The position numbers and the translations under genes are program-made. From the NCBI GenBank assembly GCA_928724745.1, contig CAKMXJ010000020.1:186001-250000 (forward strand): a stretch of 64,000 bases of DNA, written 5' to 3'. Source of the DNA: Anthracocystis setariae (Eukaryota; Basidiomycota; Ustilaginomycetes; Ustilaginales; Ustilaginaceae). Shown piece by piece: positions 40,851-50,228 of the stretch. The notes under the pieces were generated by a model. It searched no databases. It was not told the DNA's origin and worked only from the letters and a program-made list of their open reading frames with translations. Every line of letters starts with the position of its first letter. Positions within the stretch are counted from its first letter, which is position 1.

Positions 40851-42011
40851 ATGCCTAAACGAGGCCGCGGTCGCGGCAAAGGAAACAACAACGGCAAGAC
40901 TAAGTCCAGCACTAATTCCGCTGCCCGCAACTCCGCTCCATCGTCAAGCGCCCCCCCGACATCGGTAGCCGCTTCTAGTTCTCGCGCCGCAAGCACCCGT
41001 GCAGGAAAAGCACGTGAGAGCGCTCCGCCTGAAGTGATTGATCTAGCCGACGTCCGAACTCCATCTCCCCCGCCCCCCTCACAGCGACGCTTGAGGGGTG
41101 GTACTCCGTACACGAGATCTATTGTTCGTGGTGAGCCTATTCCTGCCGAGCCTCCAATTCCTGGTCAAACTTCCACTCCCCCCGTCAATGCATCGTCCTC
41201 CAGTCGGCGTCAAGGCCGTACCGCTTCCCCTGAGACTCCCGGCAAACGCAGACGCTTTGCGTTCCCGTTGCCTGCAGGGACTACCAATCAGCGGGAGACC
41301 CTTGCTGACTTCCCTTCCGACGAGCAAGAGGTAATTCGACAAGGATATTGGGTCAAATTGCCTGGATGCAATTACTGCATGAAGAAGGGCGTCATCTGTA
41401 CTACGGGCACTGGATTTGATATGACTGGCAAGCAACAAACGGACAGCTGTGATCTGTGCCACAGACACGGCAAGTCCTGTACCTTGATCGGCGACAACCA
41501 CCGCAAGACGCGTGGACGGCAGGACCGTGTCGCCATCGCTAATGCGTTGGCTCGACTGCGGATGCATGTGAACGGACTTACTCGCCAGCTGGAATTCGAT
41601 GCAGCTATCGTGGACATCAACTTGCTCTCGTCCCTGCTCAACATTGACATGCCGGACATTCTTACTGGTGGTAATGTTGCCGACGCTCTGCTCCCTCATC
41701 GCCGTCCTCGTCGTTCTGCTCCACGTCAACCTCGCCCTACCGCTGAAGGTACCGCGTCTGGAGCTGCTCCTTCCAACAACCGACAACTCGCCGCCGCTCC
41801 CACCACTCCTATGTCGCCGTCGCCTGCTCGTCCCTCCGCTAGCTTCCCCCGTCCTTGCCGTCCTCGTAACCCAACTCCCGTCGCCGATAACGACGAAGAG
41901 GAGGAGGCAGAGGAAACGGAAGGCGAAAATAGCTCCGACGAAGATGATGAACACCTCATCCATCTTTACGACGATGACGACGACGAGTATGTGGGTAGCT
42001 TGTCGCGATAA
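40851..42011 (+). CDS. Copia unit 1 ORF2: zinc-cluster protein, 386 aa
   Basis: Starts at ATG 40851 (the in-frame extension upstream begins with TTG). It lies between pol and the 3' LTR, in the sense direction. N-terminus: basic RGRGRGKG repeats, then Ser/Ala/Pro-rich disorder with a PEVIDLADV segment that resembles a SUMO-interacting motif and a PGKRRRF nuclear-localisation-like patch. Centre: C173-X2-C176-X6-C183-X16-C200-X2-C203-X6-C210, the spacing logic of a fungal Zn2Cys6 cluster, followed by a predicted helical part (about 215-265). C-terminus: Ser/Pro/Arg stretch and a strongly acidic tail (DDDDDE). This looks like a nuclear DNA- or chromatin-binding protein; its role in the element is unknown. 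No gag/pol homology. Confidence 0.75.
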   Translation: MPKRGRGRGKGNNNGKTKSSTNSAARNSAPSSSAPPTSVAASSSRAASTRAGKARESAPPEVIDLADVRTPSPPPPSQRRLRGGTPYTRSIVRGEPIPAEPPIPGQTSTPPVNASSSSRRQGRTASPETPGKRRRFAFPLPAGTTNQRETLADFPSDEQEVIRQGYWVKLPGCNYCMKKGVICTTGTGFDMTGKQQTDSCDLCHRHGKSCTLIGDNHRKTRGRQDRVAIANALARLRMHVNGLTRQLEFDAAIVDINLLSSLLNIDMPDILTGGNVADALLPHRRPRRSAPRQPRPTAEGTASGAAPSNNRQLAAAPTTPMSPSPARPSASFPRPCRPRNPTPVADNDEEEEAEETEGENSSDEDDEHLIHLYDDDDDEYVGSLSR

Positions 42012-42384
42012 TCACTGCAGCTAGCTGTAGTATTTTGCCTTTTTCTTTCCCCGATCCGTTTCCCTTGGGCCTTAGGCCAATAACTCCCTTGTATGTAGTT
42101 GTTTCCTAATCGTTGCTGATGACTTTCATGTCATCGCCGTTCTATTAACGGCCTCTTTCTCTTCCAGCGCAATAGGTCTCAACTTCATTCAGGTAGTTCT
42201 CGATGTCTTGTTCCGGTCTTCTCGTTAGCTGTAGCATCTTAGCGCTGGCGCTAGTGTCTATAGTTCTCCTTCAAGTTCCCTGATCGCTTTGCTCCCTAGC
42301 AATCCAAGTGCGGTCACTTAAACACCACTGTGTGTGAGGTTTGTATATGTCTCATGTCATGCTCGACGGCTTTAACGACTTAGC
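42012..42384 (+). other. 3' untranslated part of copia unit 1
   Basis: About 370 bp between ORF2 and the polypurine tract. It contains a GGGCCTTAGGCC palindromic stretch (about 42067-42078). In unit 2 the corresponding point (after GATGAC) is the insertion site of the inner gypsy. No gene. Confidence 0.5.
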
Positions 42385-42397
42385 AGATGAAGGGGAC
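42385..42397 (+). promoter_or_regulatory. Polypurine tract of copia unit 1
   Basis: AGATGAAGGGGAC abuts LTR2; the same tract is at 58331-58343 before LTR3. Confidence 0.7.
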
Positions 42398-43112
42398 TGT
42401 TGAAATATACGGTCAACTACTGCGTCAGCCATCGACGTGACACTACAGACGTCGGTATGTCCATAACTAGGGCGGTGATATTCCGACATAGTTGCCGACA
42501 ATACAATTCCTCGGGACTCGGCAGCGGGGAAACTATGCGCGTGCCAATGCCAATGCTGGCACTGTGCGTTCCCACGTGACGTTGACATGGTGCCTCATCA
42601 CATCTCTGACCGGGATGTTACTCGTCGGGTCATGTTATTGTCAACATCGTTGTTTATGTTGATGATCAACTGTTGTTTACACTTAGCGTAGAATCTTGTC
42701 ACTAACGTCGACGCTATGGGGTTCCCTACACCGCTACGGGCAACAACGGTGTAGGGGACTAAGTGTACTTATAGGGCGTACTTCGAGCGCACAGTTGATG
42801 ATCCCTCAATCGATTCATTACCAACTTCTCCGTATCATAACGCCTGCTACTTACAGATCCTTACCGACGTCGCTACTGTTGTATCGACATAGGTCTCTCC
42901 CCTTCGTGCCTGCTGCCTAACGTCACCGCCCACTCTTGGTTACAGATCTAACTGGCCTGACATAACAACAGAGCCAGCTCTATACGCCCATCCACCAGTG
43001 TGAGGTCTATAGCGACTTAGCTACTTGTTATAGTATCTTTGGCAGACGATAGACTCATCGTACCTGGCTGCCTACCGTCAAGGTCGCCCCTTGACGCAGT
43101 CGACTTCCAATA
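42398..43112 (+). repeat. Copia LTR 2 (715 bp), shared by both units
   Basis: Differs from LTR1 and LTR3 at one place of its own: CAGATC for CGGATC near 42944, a CpG to CpA change. Confidence 0.95.
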
Positions 43113-43124
43113 GGTTATGAGCCC
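43113..43124 (+). promoter_or_regulatory. Primer-binding site of copia unit 2
   Basis: GGTTATGAGCCC, identical to unit 1, again containing the polyprotein ATG (43117-43119). Confidence 0.8.
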
Positions 43125-46100
43125 AACGGCTTCACGACTGGGAGAATACCGACGCTACAACACAAGAAACAATCCAGTAAGATCTCTTCTTTCGATTCCA
43201 GACGTCGGAGACCCAGTACCTCCTCGATCCGCACAATTGCGACGCTCGAGAGACCATACAGTTCGCAATAACAAAAACACTGTTCCCGCTGTAGTGACCA
43301 GCGAAGCCTCATCTGCAACACAAAATATCGTTTCCGCTGTACAAGACAGCAAAGTTCCTATTCAAGAGCCCCTACCTTCGTCGGTACGCACGGTATCAAC
43401 TCCGTTACAACCTTACAGATCTGTCAACATGTCTAAGGTTACTTCCGATTTCGCTACGCAGCTTCTCTCCAACGGGCAAAAACTCCCGGACCTTGACGAC
43501 TCTGTCGACTATTTCAAATGGCGTGCCACCTGCATCACAACTCTAATGCAAAAGGGCCCAGACATCTATGATGCCATCATGACAGAAACGCCTATACCTG
43601 CTCCCGGTACTGACAAGTATCGAGACTGGCGTCGTTACAACCTTATCGCTCGCGGTATCCTACTGTCGAGCATGTCACTCGAAATTGCAACCATGGTAAA
43701 CCACCATGAAACGGCTAACGGAATATGGAAGCATCTGGAGAAGTCGTTTAGCGCTAAGCTACGATACAAGATTGAAGAGTTCGAAACACAGCTCAATAGC
43801 ATTAAGCAAGACAAGACTACTATCTCCGCCTATAACACACAAATCACCAAGCTAGTCGAACAACTTAAGCTTGGAGGCATTGAAGTCAGCTGGAATAAGC
43901 GCTTCACCGTCTTAATGAAGGGTCTCCAATCGGAATACCATACCGTTCGAAGTCAGCTCGAGGAAAGTTATAGACGACGTCGGGATGTACAAACCTTCAC
44001 CTCTATGGACCCTGACGGTACCGTTAGGACGTTCAACTTCCAAGGGACCCCCTTGGACGAGAAGGTTGAGTACGACAGCTACCTTGACCAACTCAAGGCC
44101 GAGGAAATAAGACAGGGGTTACATACCTTTGGTTTAGCTGCCCGACCTCGGCAGAACACTTCCGCGTTCCTGACCGACACCAAGACGGATGATTCCAGCT
44201 CCAAATCTGCCAAGAACCGTAACGGCAAATGGAGACACAAGTCGACATCTTCATCATCCCCAGATAAGCGTCAACGCAACAACAGACGCGGCAAGACCAA
44301 CAAAGGGATCAAACCACGCCGTCCCTTGTCGGAAGTGTCCTGCCATCATTGCCATGAAAAGGGTCATTATAGACCTGATTGCCCTACCTTGGCTAAGGAT
44401 AAAGCAGCACAACCCTCCAACAAGAAGTCACAATCCTCCTTCTTCACCGGCCTTGCCATTGCCGACATCGCTTTGTCCACTACCGACAGCGGTTACGGCA
44501 TTGAGACGCAATGGATTATCGATTCCGCGTCCACTGTTCACGTTTGTATCAATCGTGATCTCTTTACAGATCTCAGCCTTGAGGAGTTCCCTCCTCTGCT
44601 GAGCGGCAGTCGTGATCACGTAAAGACAGAGGGTAAGGGGACCGTTAAGGTACTTGCCGATCTCGGTAACGGGAAAACGCATACCCTCATTCTACACAAT
44701 GTTTTATACGTACCGACATATGCCGCCAATCTTATGTCCCTTAACTTGGTCGCCAAGACTGCACAGATCAGCATCTTCAAGAATACGCTCACAGCTCGCC
44801 AAGGTGGTAAAGTCGTCTTCAAAGGAACAACTACAAATGGGATGCTTACGTACCTCGTTCAACCTAAACTCGAATTCGCGGGAGTCACAACGACATCTGC
44901 AAGCCTCTGGCATGATCGTTTAGGTCATCCAGGGGACGCTAGGATGAAAGGGATGGCCCAGCTCATTCCCGAATTCAGTAAAGGCGTCCCCATTGGTAAA
45001 TGCAACTCCTGCGAGGTCGCCAAATCCCACAAACAACCGTTCCCTACTCGGACGACTCGTACAACGGAGCCACTGGAATTAGTGCACTCTGACGTCGTCG
45101 GTAAGCTACCTGACGTTACTCCCGAAGGACACCGATACCTCATCTCCTTCACAGATGACTATACTCGATTCTCCGTCATCTACTTGATGATACAGAAGTC
45201 GGAAGCGCTTTCCCATTTCCAGAACTACAAGACCCTCATGGAAACTCAGACCGGAAAGAAAATAAAACGCTTCCGCACCGATCATGGTAGCGAGTACTGT
45301 AATCGCCTTTTCGGCAAGTTCCTTGCCGACGCAGGTATCATCCACCAGACGTCGTCACCGTACACCCCTGAACAGAACGGCGTTGCCGAACGTCTGAACC
45401 TGACCATCTTTAATCAAGTTCGAGCTATGCTCATCCACAGCTCTGCACCTCGCTATCTATGGGGTGAAGCAGCCCTCTATGCAGTGTACCTTAACAATCG
45501 TCTTCCAAGTAAGGCCATTGGCATGGTCTCACCGTACAAAAGACTCTTCAACCAAGATCCTGACCTCTCCAAGGTCAAGGTATTTGGATGCAAGGCCTGG
45601 GCACACATCCCAGCAGCAAATTGCGATAAATTAAGCGACAGAGCTATTCCCGCAGTCTACATTGGCGTTACCGAAGGCTCTAAGGCATTCAAGTTGTTTC
45701 AGACAAACCACAACACTATAATGTCTGCTCATCATGCTACCTTCGACGAAAAATCCTTCCCCTTCACCGACAGGCCCATCACTACGGATGCAGTCACTAC
45801 CGACGTCGGCAACGCGACGTCATTGCCAAACCAAGAGCCACAGGCCATTGTTCACCAGCCTATGGCCACTCGCACTTTCGAACCACTAGCAATCACCTCC
45901 CCACAAGATGGAACTGCCTCAGACGGCATCGACATCACGTCATCTGTTGACAATGGCCCTTATTACACAGGCTATCCTCACCTTACGGACGAGGAGCATG
46001 CTCAGGGTATCTCCACTCCTCCCTTACCTACAGCTGCAGAAATGGCCAGAATGGCTTACGCTACAGTTGCAGAGGAGGGGGGACAGGAATTCACTGAGGC

Positions 46101-47754
46101 AGCCTGTGCAGACAAAGGCATTGCCATACCAACAATTGACGACGAGCCCCTACATATAATACAGGCTCAACGACGTCCGGACTGGCCCAAGTGGCAAGAA
46201 GCAATCCAAAAGGAGCTCGATTCGCATAAGGAAAACAACACCTGGACCGTAGTCACCCCTCCAAACGACGCCCATATTATTGGCTGTCGTTGGGTGTTCA
46301 AAGTCAAACGTAAAGGTGATGGTTCCATCGATAAGTACAAGGCAAGATTGGTAGCACAAGGTTTCACCCAAATTCATGGTATCGACTATGAAGAGACCTT
46401 TGCCCCTGTTGTTAAGATCGCTACGCTCAGGATGTTAATGATCATTGCCCTCCAGTGCAAGATGCAGATCTACCAACTAGACGTCGTCACAGCCTACTTG
46501 AATGGTACAGTTGATAAAGATCTCTACATGAGACCTCCCCCTCTTCCAGACAGCATGGCGACGTCGGAAGGCATCTCACTTGGTTGTGTCTGTCGACTAA
46601 ATAAGGCCCTATATGGCCTGAAACAGTCAGGAAGAGCATGGTACCAGAAGGCCGACAGTACCTTGATCGATATAGGTTTCACGAGGAGCAACTACGATAC
46701 AGCACTATACTACATCGTTAACGACAACGCTCCACTGGTACTGCTTTCCCTATACGTAGATGATGTCCTCATCTTCTGCAAAGACAGGGGACAAGCAGAA
46801 CGAATCATTGAAACACTACGCTCCAAGTTCAAGATGACTGGAGGCGACCTGGTGTTGTTCATCCTAGGAATCCAAGTGAAACACGACAACAGCATGATCC
46901 ACCTGTCCCAAACAGCCAATATCCTCCAATTGATTGACCGATTTGGCCTATCCCAGGCAAACACAGTGCACACTCCCGCTGACGGTAAGGACCTTACCGG
47001 CGGCGATAAGCTCAACGAAGACGATCACTCCACCTACCGAACTATTGTGGGATCAATCCTATATATAGCGACCTGCACACGGCCCGATATAGCATTCGCA
47101 GTAAGCAAGCTAAGCAGACACCTGGCATCCCCCACTAAGGATGCTATGGTTGCAGCCAAGCACTTGCTGCGATATCTGAAAGGCACTGCAGATCACGGTC
47201 TCACCTTTACCGACAAAGGTATCAAATCTCCCATGTCGGAAGACTGGGGTCCCAAGATTTACACCTTTTCAGATGCAGATTTCGGTGGTGACACAGTGAC
47301 TAGGAGATCAACAACAGGGCTAGCTAATACCGTTCTCGGCATGCCTTACAGTTGGTTTTCAAAACGTCAAACACTCGTTGCAACATCCACTTGCTTCGCA
47401 GAATACGTTGCAATGGCTGAAGGATGCAAGGAAATTGTGTGGACCAGACGCCTACTAGCCGAATTGGGCTTCGTTATCAAGCTACCTACACCGCTAATGG
47501 TTGATAATCAGGCAGCTATATACCTCTCAAAGGATCCAAAGGACCACCAAAGGAACAAGCACATTGACATCAAATATCATTTTGTCAGAGAGCAGCAAAC
47601 GAAGGGTACAGTTGTCGCTACGTACGTACCGACAGCGGAGCAAGCTGCAGACTGTTTTACCAAAGCCCTCGATCGGTCTAAAGTTCAAACCCACCGACAA
47701 CTACTCGGTATCGGCAGAATCGATATGCCAACTTCCGAGGCGCGTGCAAACTAA
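43117..47754 (+). CDS. Copia unit 2 gag-pol polyprotein, 1545 aa, catalytic residues complete
   Basis: Same domain order and residue numbers as unit 1 (CCHC 409-422, protease DSA 469, integrase D659/D722/E758, RT YVDD 1213-1216). The codon for residue 758 (45388-45390) is GAA, so the integrase triad is intact. There is no stop or frameshift. This is the copy most likely to supply active enzyme, although its 3' part is split from LTR3 by the nested gypsy. Confidence 0.95.
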   Translation: MSPTASRLGEYRRYNTRNNPVRSLLSIPDVGDPVPPRSAQLRRSRDHTVRNNKNTVPAVVTSEASSATQNIVSAVQDSKVPIQEPLPSSVRTVSTPLQPYRSVNMSKVTSDFATQLLSNGQKLPDLDDSVDYFKWRATCITTLMQKGPDIYDAIMTETPIPAPGTDKYRDWRRYNLIARGILLSSMSLEIATMVNHHETANGIWKHLEKSFSAKLRYKIEEFETQLNSIKQDKTTISAYNTQITKLVEQLKLGGIEVSWNKRFTVLMKGLQSEYHTVRSQLEESYRRRRDVQTFTSMDPDGTVRTFNFQGTPLDEKVEYDSYLDQLKAEEIRQGLHTFGLAARPRQNTSAFLTDTKTDDSSSKSAKNRNGKWRHKSTSSSSPDKRQRNNRRGKTNKGIKPRRPLSEVSCHHCHEKGHYRPDCPTLAKDKAAQPSNKKSQSSFFTGLAIADIALSTTDSGYGIETQWIIDSASTVHVCINRDLFTDLSLEEFPPLLSGSRDHVKTEGKGTVKVLADLGNGKTHTLILHNVLYVPTYAANLMSLNLVAKTAQISIFKNTLTARQGGKVVFKGTTTNGMLTYLVQPKLEFAGVTTTSASLWHDRLGHPGDARMKGMAQLIPEFSKGVPIGKCNSCEVAKSHKQPFPTRTTRTTEPLELVHSDVVGKLPDVTPEGHRYLISFTDDYTRFSVIYLMIQKSEALSHFQNYKTLMETQTGKKIKRFRTDHGSEYCNRLFGKFLADAGIIHQTSSPYTPEQNGVAERLNLTIFNQVRAMLIHSSAPRYLWGEAALYAVYLNNRLPSKAIGMVSPYKRLFNQDPDLSKVKVFGCKAWAHIPAANCDKLSDRAIPAVYIGVTEGSKAFKLFQTNHNTIMSAHHATFDEKSFPFTDRPITTDAVTTDVGNATSLPNQEPQAIVHQPMATRTFEPLAITSPQDGTASDGIDITSSVDNGPYYTGYPHLTDEEHAQGISTPPLPTAAEMARMAYATVAEEGGQEFTEAACADKGIAIPTIDDEPLHIIQAQRRPDWPKWQEAIQKELDSHKENNTWTVVTPPNDAHIIGCRWVFKVKRKGDGSIDKYKARLVAQGFTQIHGIDYEETFAPVVKIATLRMLMIIALQCKMQIYQLDVVTAYLNGTVDKDLYMRPPPLPDSMATSEGISLGCVCRLNKALYGLKQSGRAWYQKADSTLIDIGFTRSNYDTALYYIVNDNAPLVLLSLYVDDVLIFCKDRGQAERIIETLRSKFKMTGGDLVLFILGIQVKHDNSMIHLSQTANILQLIDRFGLSQANTVHTPADGKDLTGGDKLNEDDHSTYRTIVGSILYIATCTRPDIAFAVSKLSRHLASPTKDAMVAAKHLLRYLKGTADHGLTFTDKGIKSPMSEDWGPKIYTFSDADFGGDTVTRRSTTGLANTVLGMPYSWFSKRQTLVATSTCFAEYVAMAEGCKEIVWTRRLLAELGFVIKLPTPLMVDNQAAIYLSKDPKDHQRNKHIDIKYHFVREQQTKGTVVATYVPTAEQAADCFTKALDRSKVQTHRQLLGIGRIDMPTSEARAN

Positions 47755-48550
47755 ACGCGCCGAAATTCAAATTGACGTGACGCGCAAATTATTCCCGACC
47801 TAACAGTAATGGGTAGCGTGAAAATCACTAATTATCACGTCAAAACCCCAATTCAACGTGTCACGTAAACGCAACCAACTTAACAACGTCGTTAGTACAT
47901 ATAGCGTTACTGGAACAACATAACATCGCCGTTAAAATTATTATCGCGCGATAATTCTCGAATTCCCGATTCAGGTAAATATTTTCCGATTCCAATTTAC
48001 AGTTCCAGACTTCGGCCAAACTTCCTCAACAGCGGCAAGTAAAATAAAATAAAAATAAAACTGCGGCATCTCATGCCGATCAAACGAGAAAATTTTTTTC
48101 GGACTCTAGCGCGAGCTAGCCGACGCAGGGTCTACTCGTTTTCAACAACCGCCGCCACTTTCCTTCCCGTCCCTCCTCAACCATCCTACAACCGATCCGG
48201 CACTACACCTGTAGCTGTCGGTAGCCGTCATCAAGCATCGGCTCTTCCTTTCCCTCTCTCGCGCGTTCAACAACGCCAACGCTTATTCGTTGTCATTGTC
48301 GCTCAACGCCTCGTGGCCTCAATCCACATCTCCCCTCGGTTGTCAGCCTCCTCGACTAGGAGCTGGTGTCTTCTTCCTCTCACGGTTCGCCTCTTCGGTT
48401 GGATTCACACGACTATCCTTTCCTCCGGTCGCTGCAAGTCATTACCTACGTCGATAATTCCGTCACGGTGCATATACGCACTTACCGTTGCATTCTCAAG
48501 ATTTCCTCTGCTGTTTTACCTTGTACTGCATCTGTTACTCTTGTCTCATT
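47755..48550 (+). other. Spacer between copia pol and ORF2 (unit 2)
   Basis: Same as 40055-40850 with three CpG-type changes. The A/T-rich stretch is at 48040-48060. Confidence 0.45.
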
Positions 48551-49711
48551 ATGCCTAAACGAGGCCGCGGTCGCGGCAAAGGAAACAACAACGGCAAGAC
48601 TAAGTCCAGCACTAATTCCGCTGCCCGCAACTCCGCTCCATCGTCAAGCGCCCCCCCGACATCGGTAGCCGCTTCTAGTTCTCGCGCCGCAAGCACCCGT
48701 GCAGGAAAAGCACGTGAGAGCGCTCCGCCTGAAGTGATTGATCTAGCCGACGTCCGAACTCCATCTCCCCCGCCCCCCTCACAGCGACGCTTGAGGGGTG
48801 GTACTCCGTACACGAGATCTATTGTTCGTGGTGAGCCTATTCCTGCCGAGCCTCCAATTCCTGGTCAAACTTCCACTCCCCCCGTCAATGCATCGTCCTC
48901 CAGTCGGCGTCAAGGCCGTACCGCTTCCCCTGAGACTCCCGGCAAACGCAGACGCTTTGCGTTCCCGTTGCCTGCAGGGACTACCAATCAGCGGGAGACC
49001 CTTGCTGACTTCCCTTCCGACGAGCAAGAGGTAATTCGACAAGGATATTGGGTCAAATTGCCTGGATGCAATTACTGCATGAAGAAGGGCGTCATCTGTA
49101 CTACGGGCACTGGATTTGATATGACTGGCAAGCAACAAACGGACAGCTGTGATCTGTGCCACAGACACGGCAAGTCCTGTACCTTGATCGGCGACAACCA
49201 CCGCAAGACGCGTGGACGGCAGGACCGTGTCGCCATCGCTAATGCGTTGGCTCGACTGCGGATGCATGTGAACGGACTTACTCGCCAGCTGGAATTCGAT
49301 GCAGCTATCGTGGACATCAACTTGCTCTCGTCCCTGCTCAACATTGACATGCCGGACATTCTTACTGGTGGTAATGTTGCCGACGCTCTGCTCCCTCATC
49401 GCCGTCCTCGTCGTTCTGCTCCACGTCAACCTCGCCCTACCGCTGAAGGTACCGCGTCTGGAGCTGCTCCTTCCAACAACCGACAACTCGCCGCCGCTCC
49501 CACCACTCCTATGTCGCCGTCGCCTGCTCGTCCCTCCGCTAGCTTCCCCCGTCCTCGCCGTCCTCGTAACCCAACTCCCGTCGCCGATAACAACGAAGAG
49601 GAGGAGGCAGAGGAAACGGAAGGCGAAAATAGCTCCGACGAAGATGATGAACACCTCATCCATCTTTACGACGATGACGACGACGAGTATGTGGGTAGCT
49701 TGTCGCGATAA
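48551..49711 (+). CDS. Copia unit 2 ORF2: zinc-cluster protein, 386 aa
   Basis: Second copy of the protein at 40851-42011, with the six cysteines unchanged. It differs by two residues in the disordered C-terminal part (Arg for Cys in PRPCRPR; Asn for Asp before the acidic tail). Conservation of the frame and all six ligands in both copies fits a functional protein. Confidence 0.75.
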   Translation: MPKRGRGRGKGNNNGKTKSSTNSAARNSAPSSSAPPTSVAASSSRAASTRAGKARESAPPEVIDLADVRTPSPPPPSQRRLRGGTPYTRSIVRGEPIPAEPPIPGQTSTPPVNASSSSRRQGRTASPETPGKRRRFAFPLPAGTTNQRETLADFPSDEQEVIRQGYWVKLPGCNYCMKKGVICTTGTGFDMTGKQQTDSCDLCHRHGKSCTLIGDNHRKTRGRQDRVAIANALARLRMHVNGLTRQLEFDAAIVDINLLSSLLNIDMPDILTGGNVADALLPHRRPRRSAPRQPRPTAEGTASGAAPSNNRQLAAAPTTPMSPSPARPSASFPRPRRPRNPTPVADNNEEEEAEETEGENSSDEDDEHLIHLYDDDDDEYVGSLSR

Positions 49712-49818
49712 TCACTGCAGCTAGCTGTAGTATTTTGCCTTTTTCTTTCCCCGATCCGTTTCCCTTGGGCCTTAGGCCAATAACTCCCTTGTATGTAGTT
49801 GTTTCCTAATCGTTGCTG

Positions 49819-49823
49819 ATGAC
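49819..49823. repeat. Target-site duplication ATGAC (left copy) of inner gypsy
   Basis: ATGAC occurs before the left LTR and again at 58065-58069; copia unit 1 has a single ATGAC at the matching point. Confidence 0.95.
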
Positions 49824-50181
49824 TGTTATGATTGGGATATCGGGAGAGTTAGTGATTGGTTTCAGTATCAGAGCGGGCAGGAGTGGTCCCCCCGATGACG
49901 CCCGGATCGGGGATCGGGGGCAGACTGCGGCATCACCCGGGGGGTATCCGGGAGGCCACATAATCTCACGTCCTAAGTCCACCACACTCACGACAGGACG
50001 TCGATTGTATTTTAGCTTACTCACTCTAGTAGGTGGAAATATCAGACCTTCTCCCGATCTCCCGCTCGCCCGCTCCGCTATCTTGGCAACGATCCCGGGA
50101 GCAACACCCGGTACCACGCCCCTGGCCTCAACACAGACGCACCGCCACGTTCCGAGGTTCTAAGACCCCAGGAGCATAACA
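49824..50181 (+). repeat. 5' LTR of inner gypsy (358 bp)
   Basis: Identical to 57707-58064 by my reading. It contains GTCGATTGTA at 50000-50009, the complement of the primer site just after the LTR, which suggests transcription starts near 50000. Confidence 0.95.
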
Positions 50182-50182
50182 T

Positions 50183-50192
50183 TACAATCGAC
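50183..50192 (+). promoter_or_regulatory. Candidate self-priming primer-binding site
   Basis: TACAATCGAC, one base after the LTR, is the exact reverse complement of 50000-50009 in the LTR. It does not begin with TGG, so it does not look like a tRNA primer site. Tf1/sushi elements prime with the 5' end of their own mRNA in this way. Confidence 0.65.
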
Positions 50193-50228
50193 CTCCCCGT
50201 TGCCACCAACGCGGAGACTCCAGCTACC

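Noticed and set aside
40373..40858. 161-codon frame before copia ORF2
   Set aside because: Starts with ATG but has no motif and overlaps ORF2 out of frame; more likely leader sequence.
41079..41963. 294-codon minus-strand frame opposite copia ORF2
   Set aside because: ORF2 in the sense frame has an ordered cysteine cluster and acidic tail; the antisense product is Arg/Ser/Thr-rich without motifs. It recurs at 48779-49663 only because the unit is duplicated.
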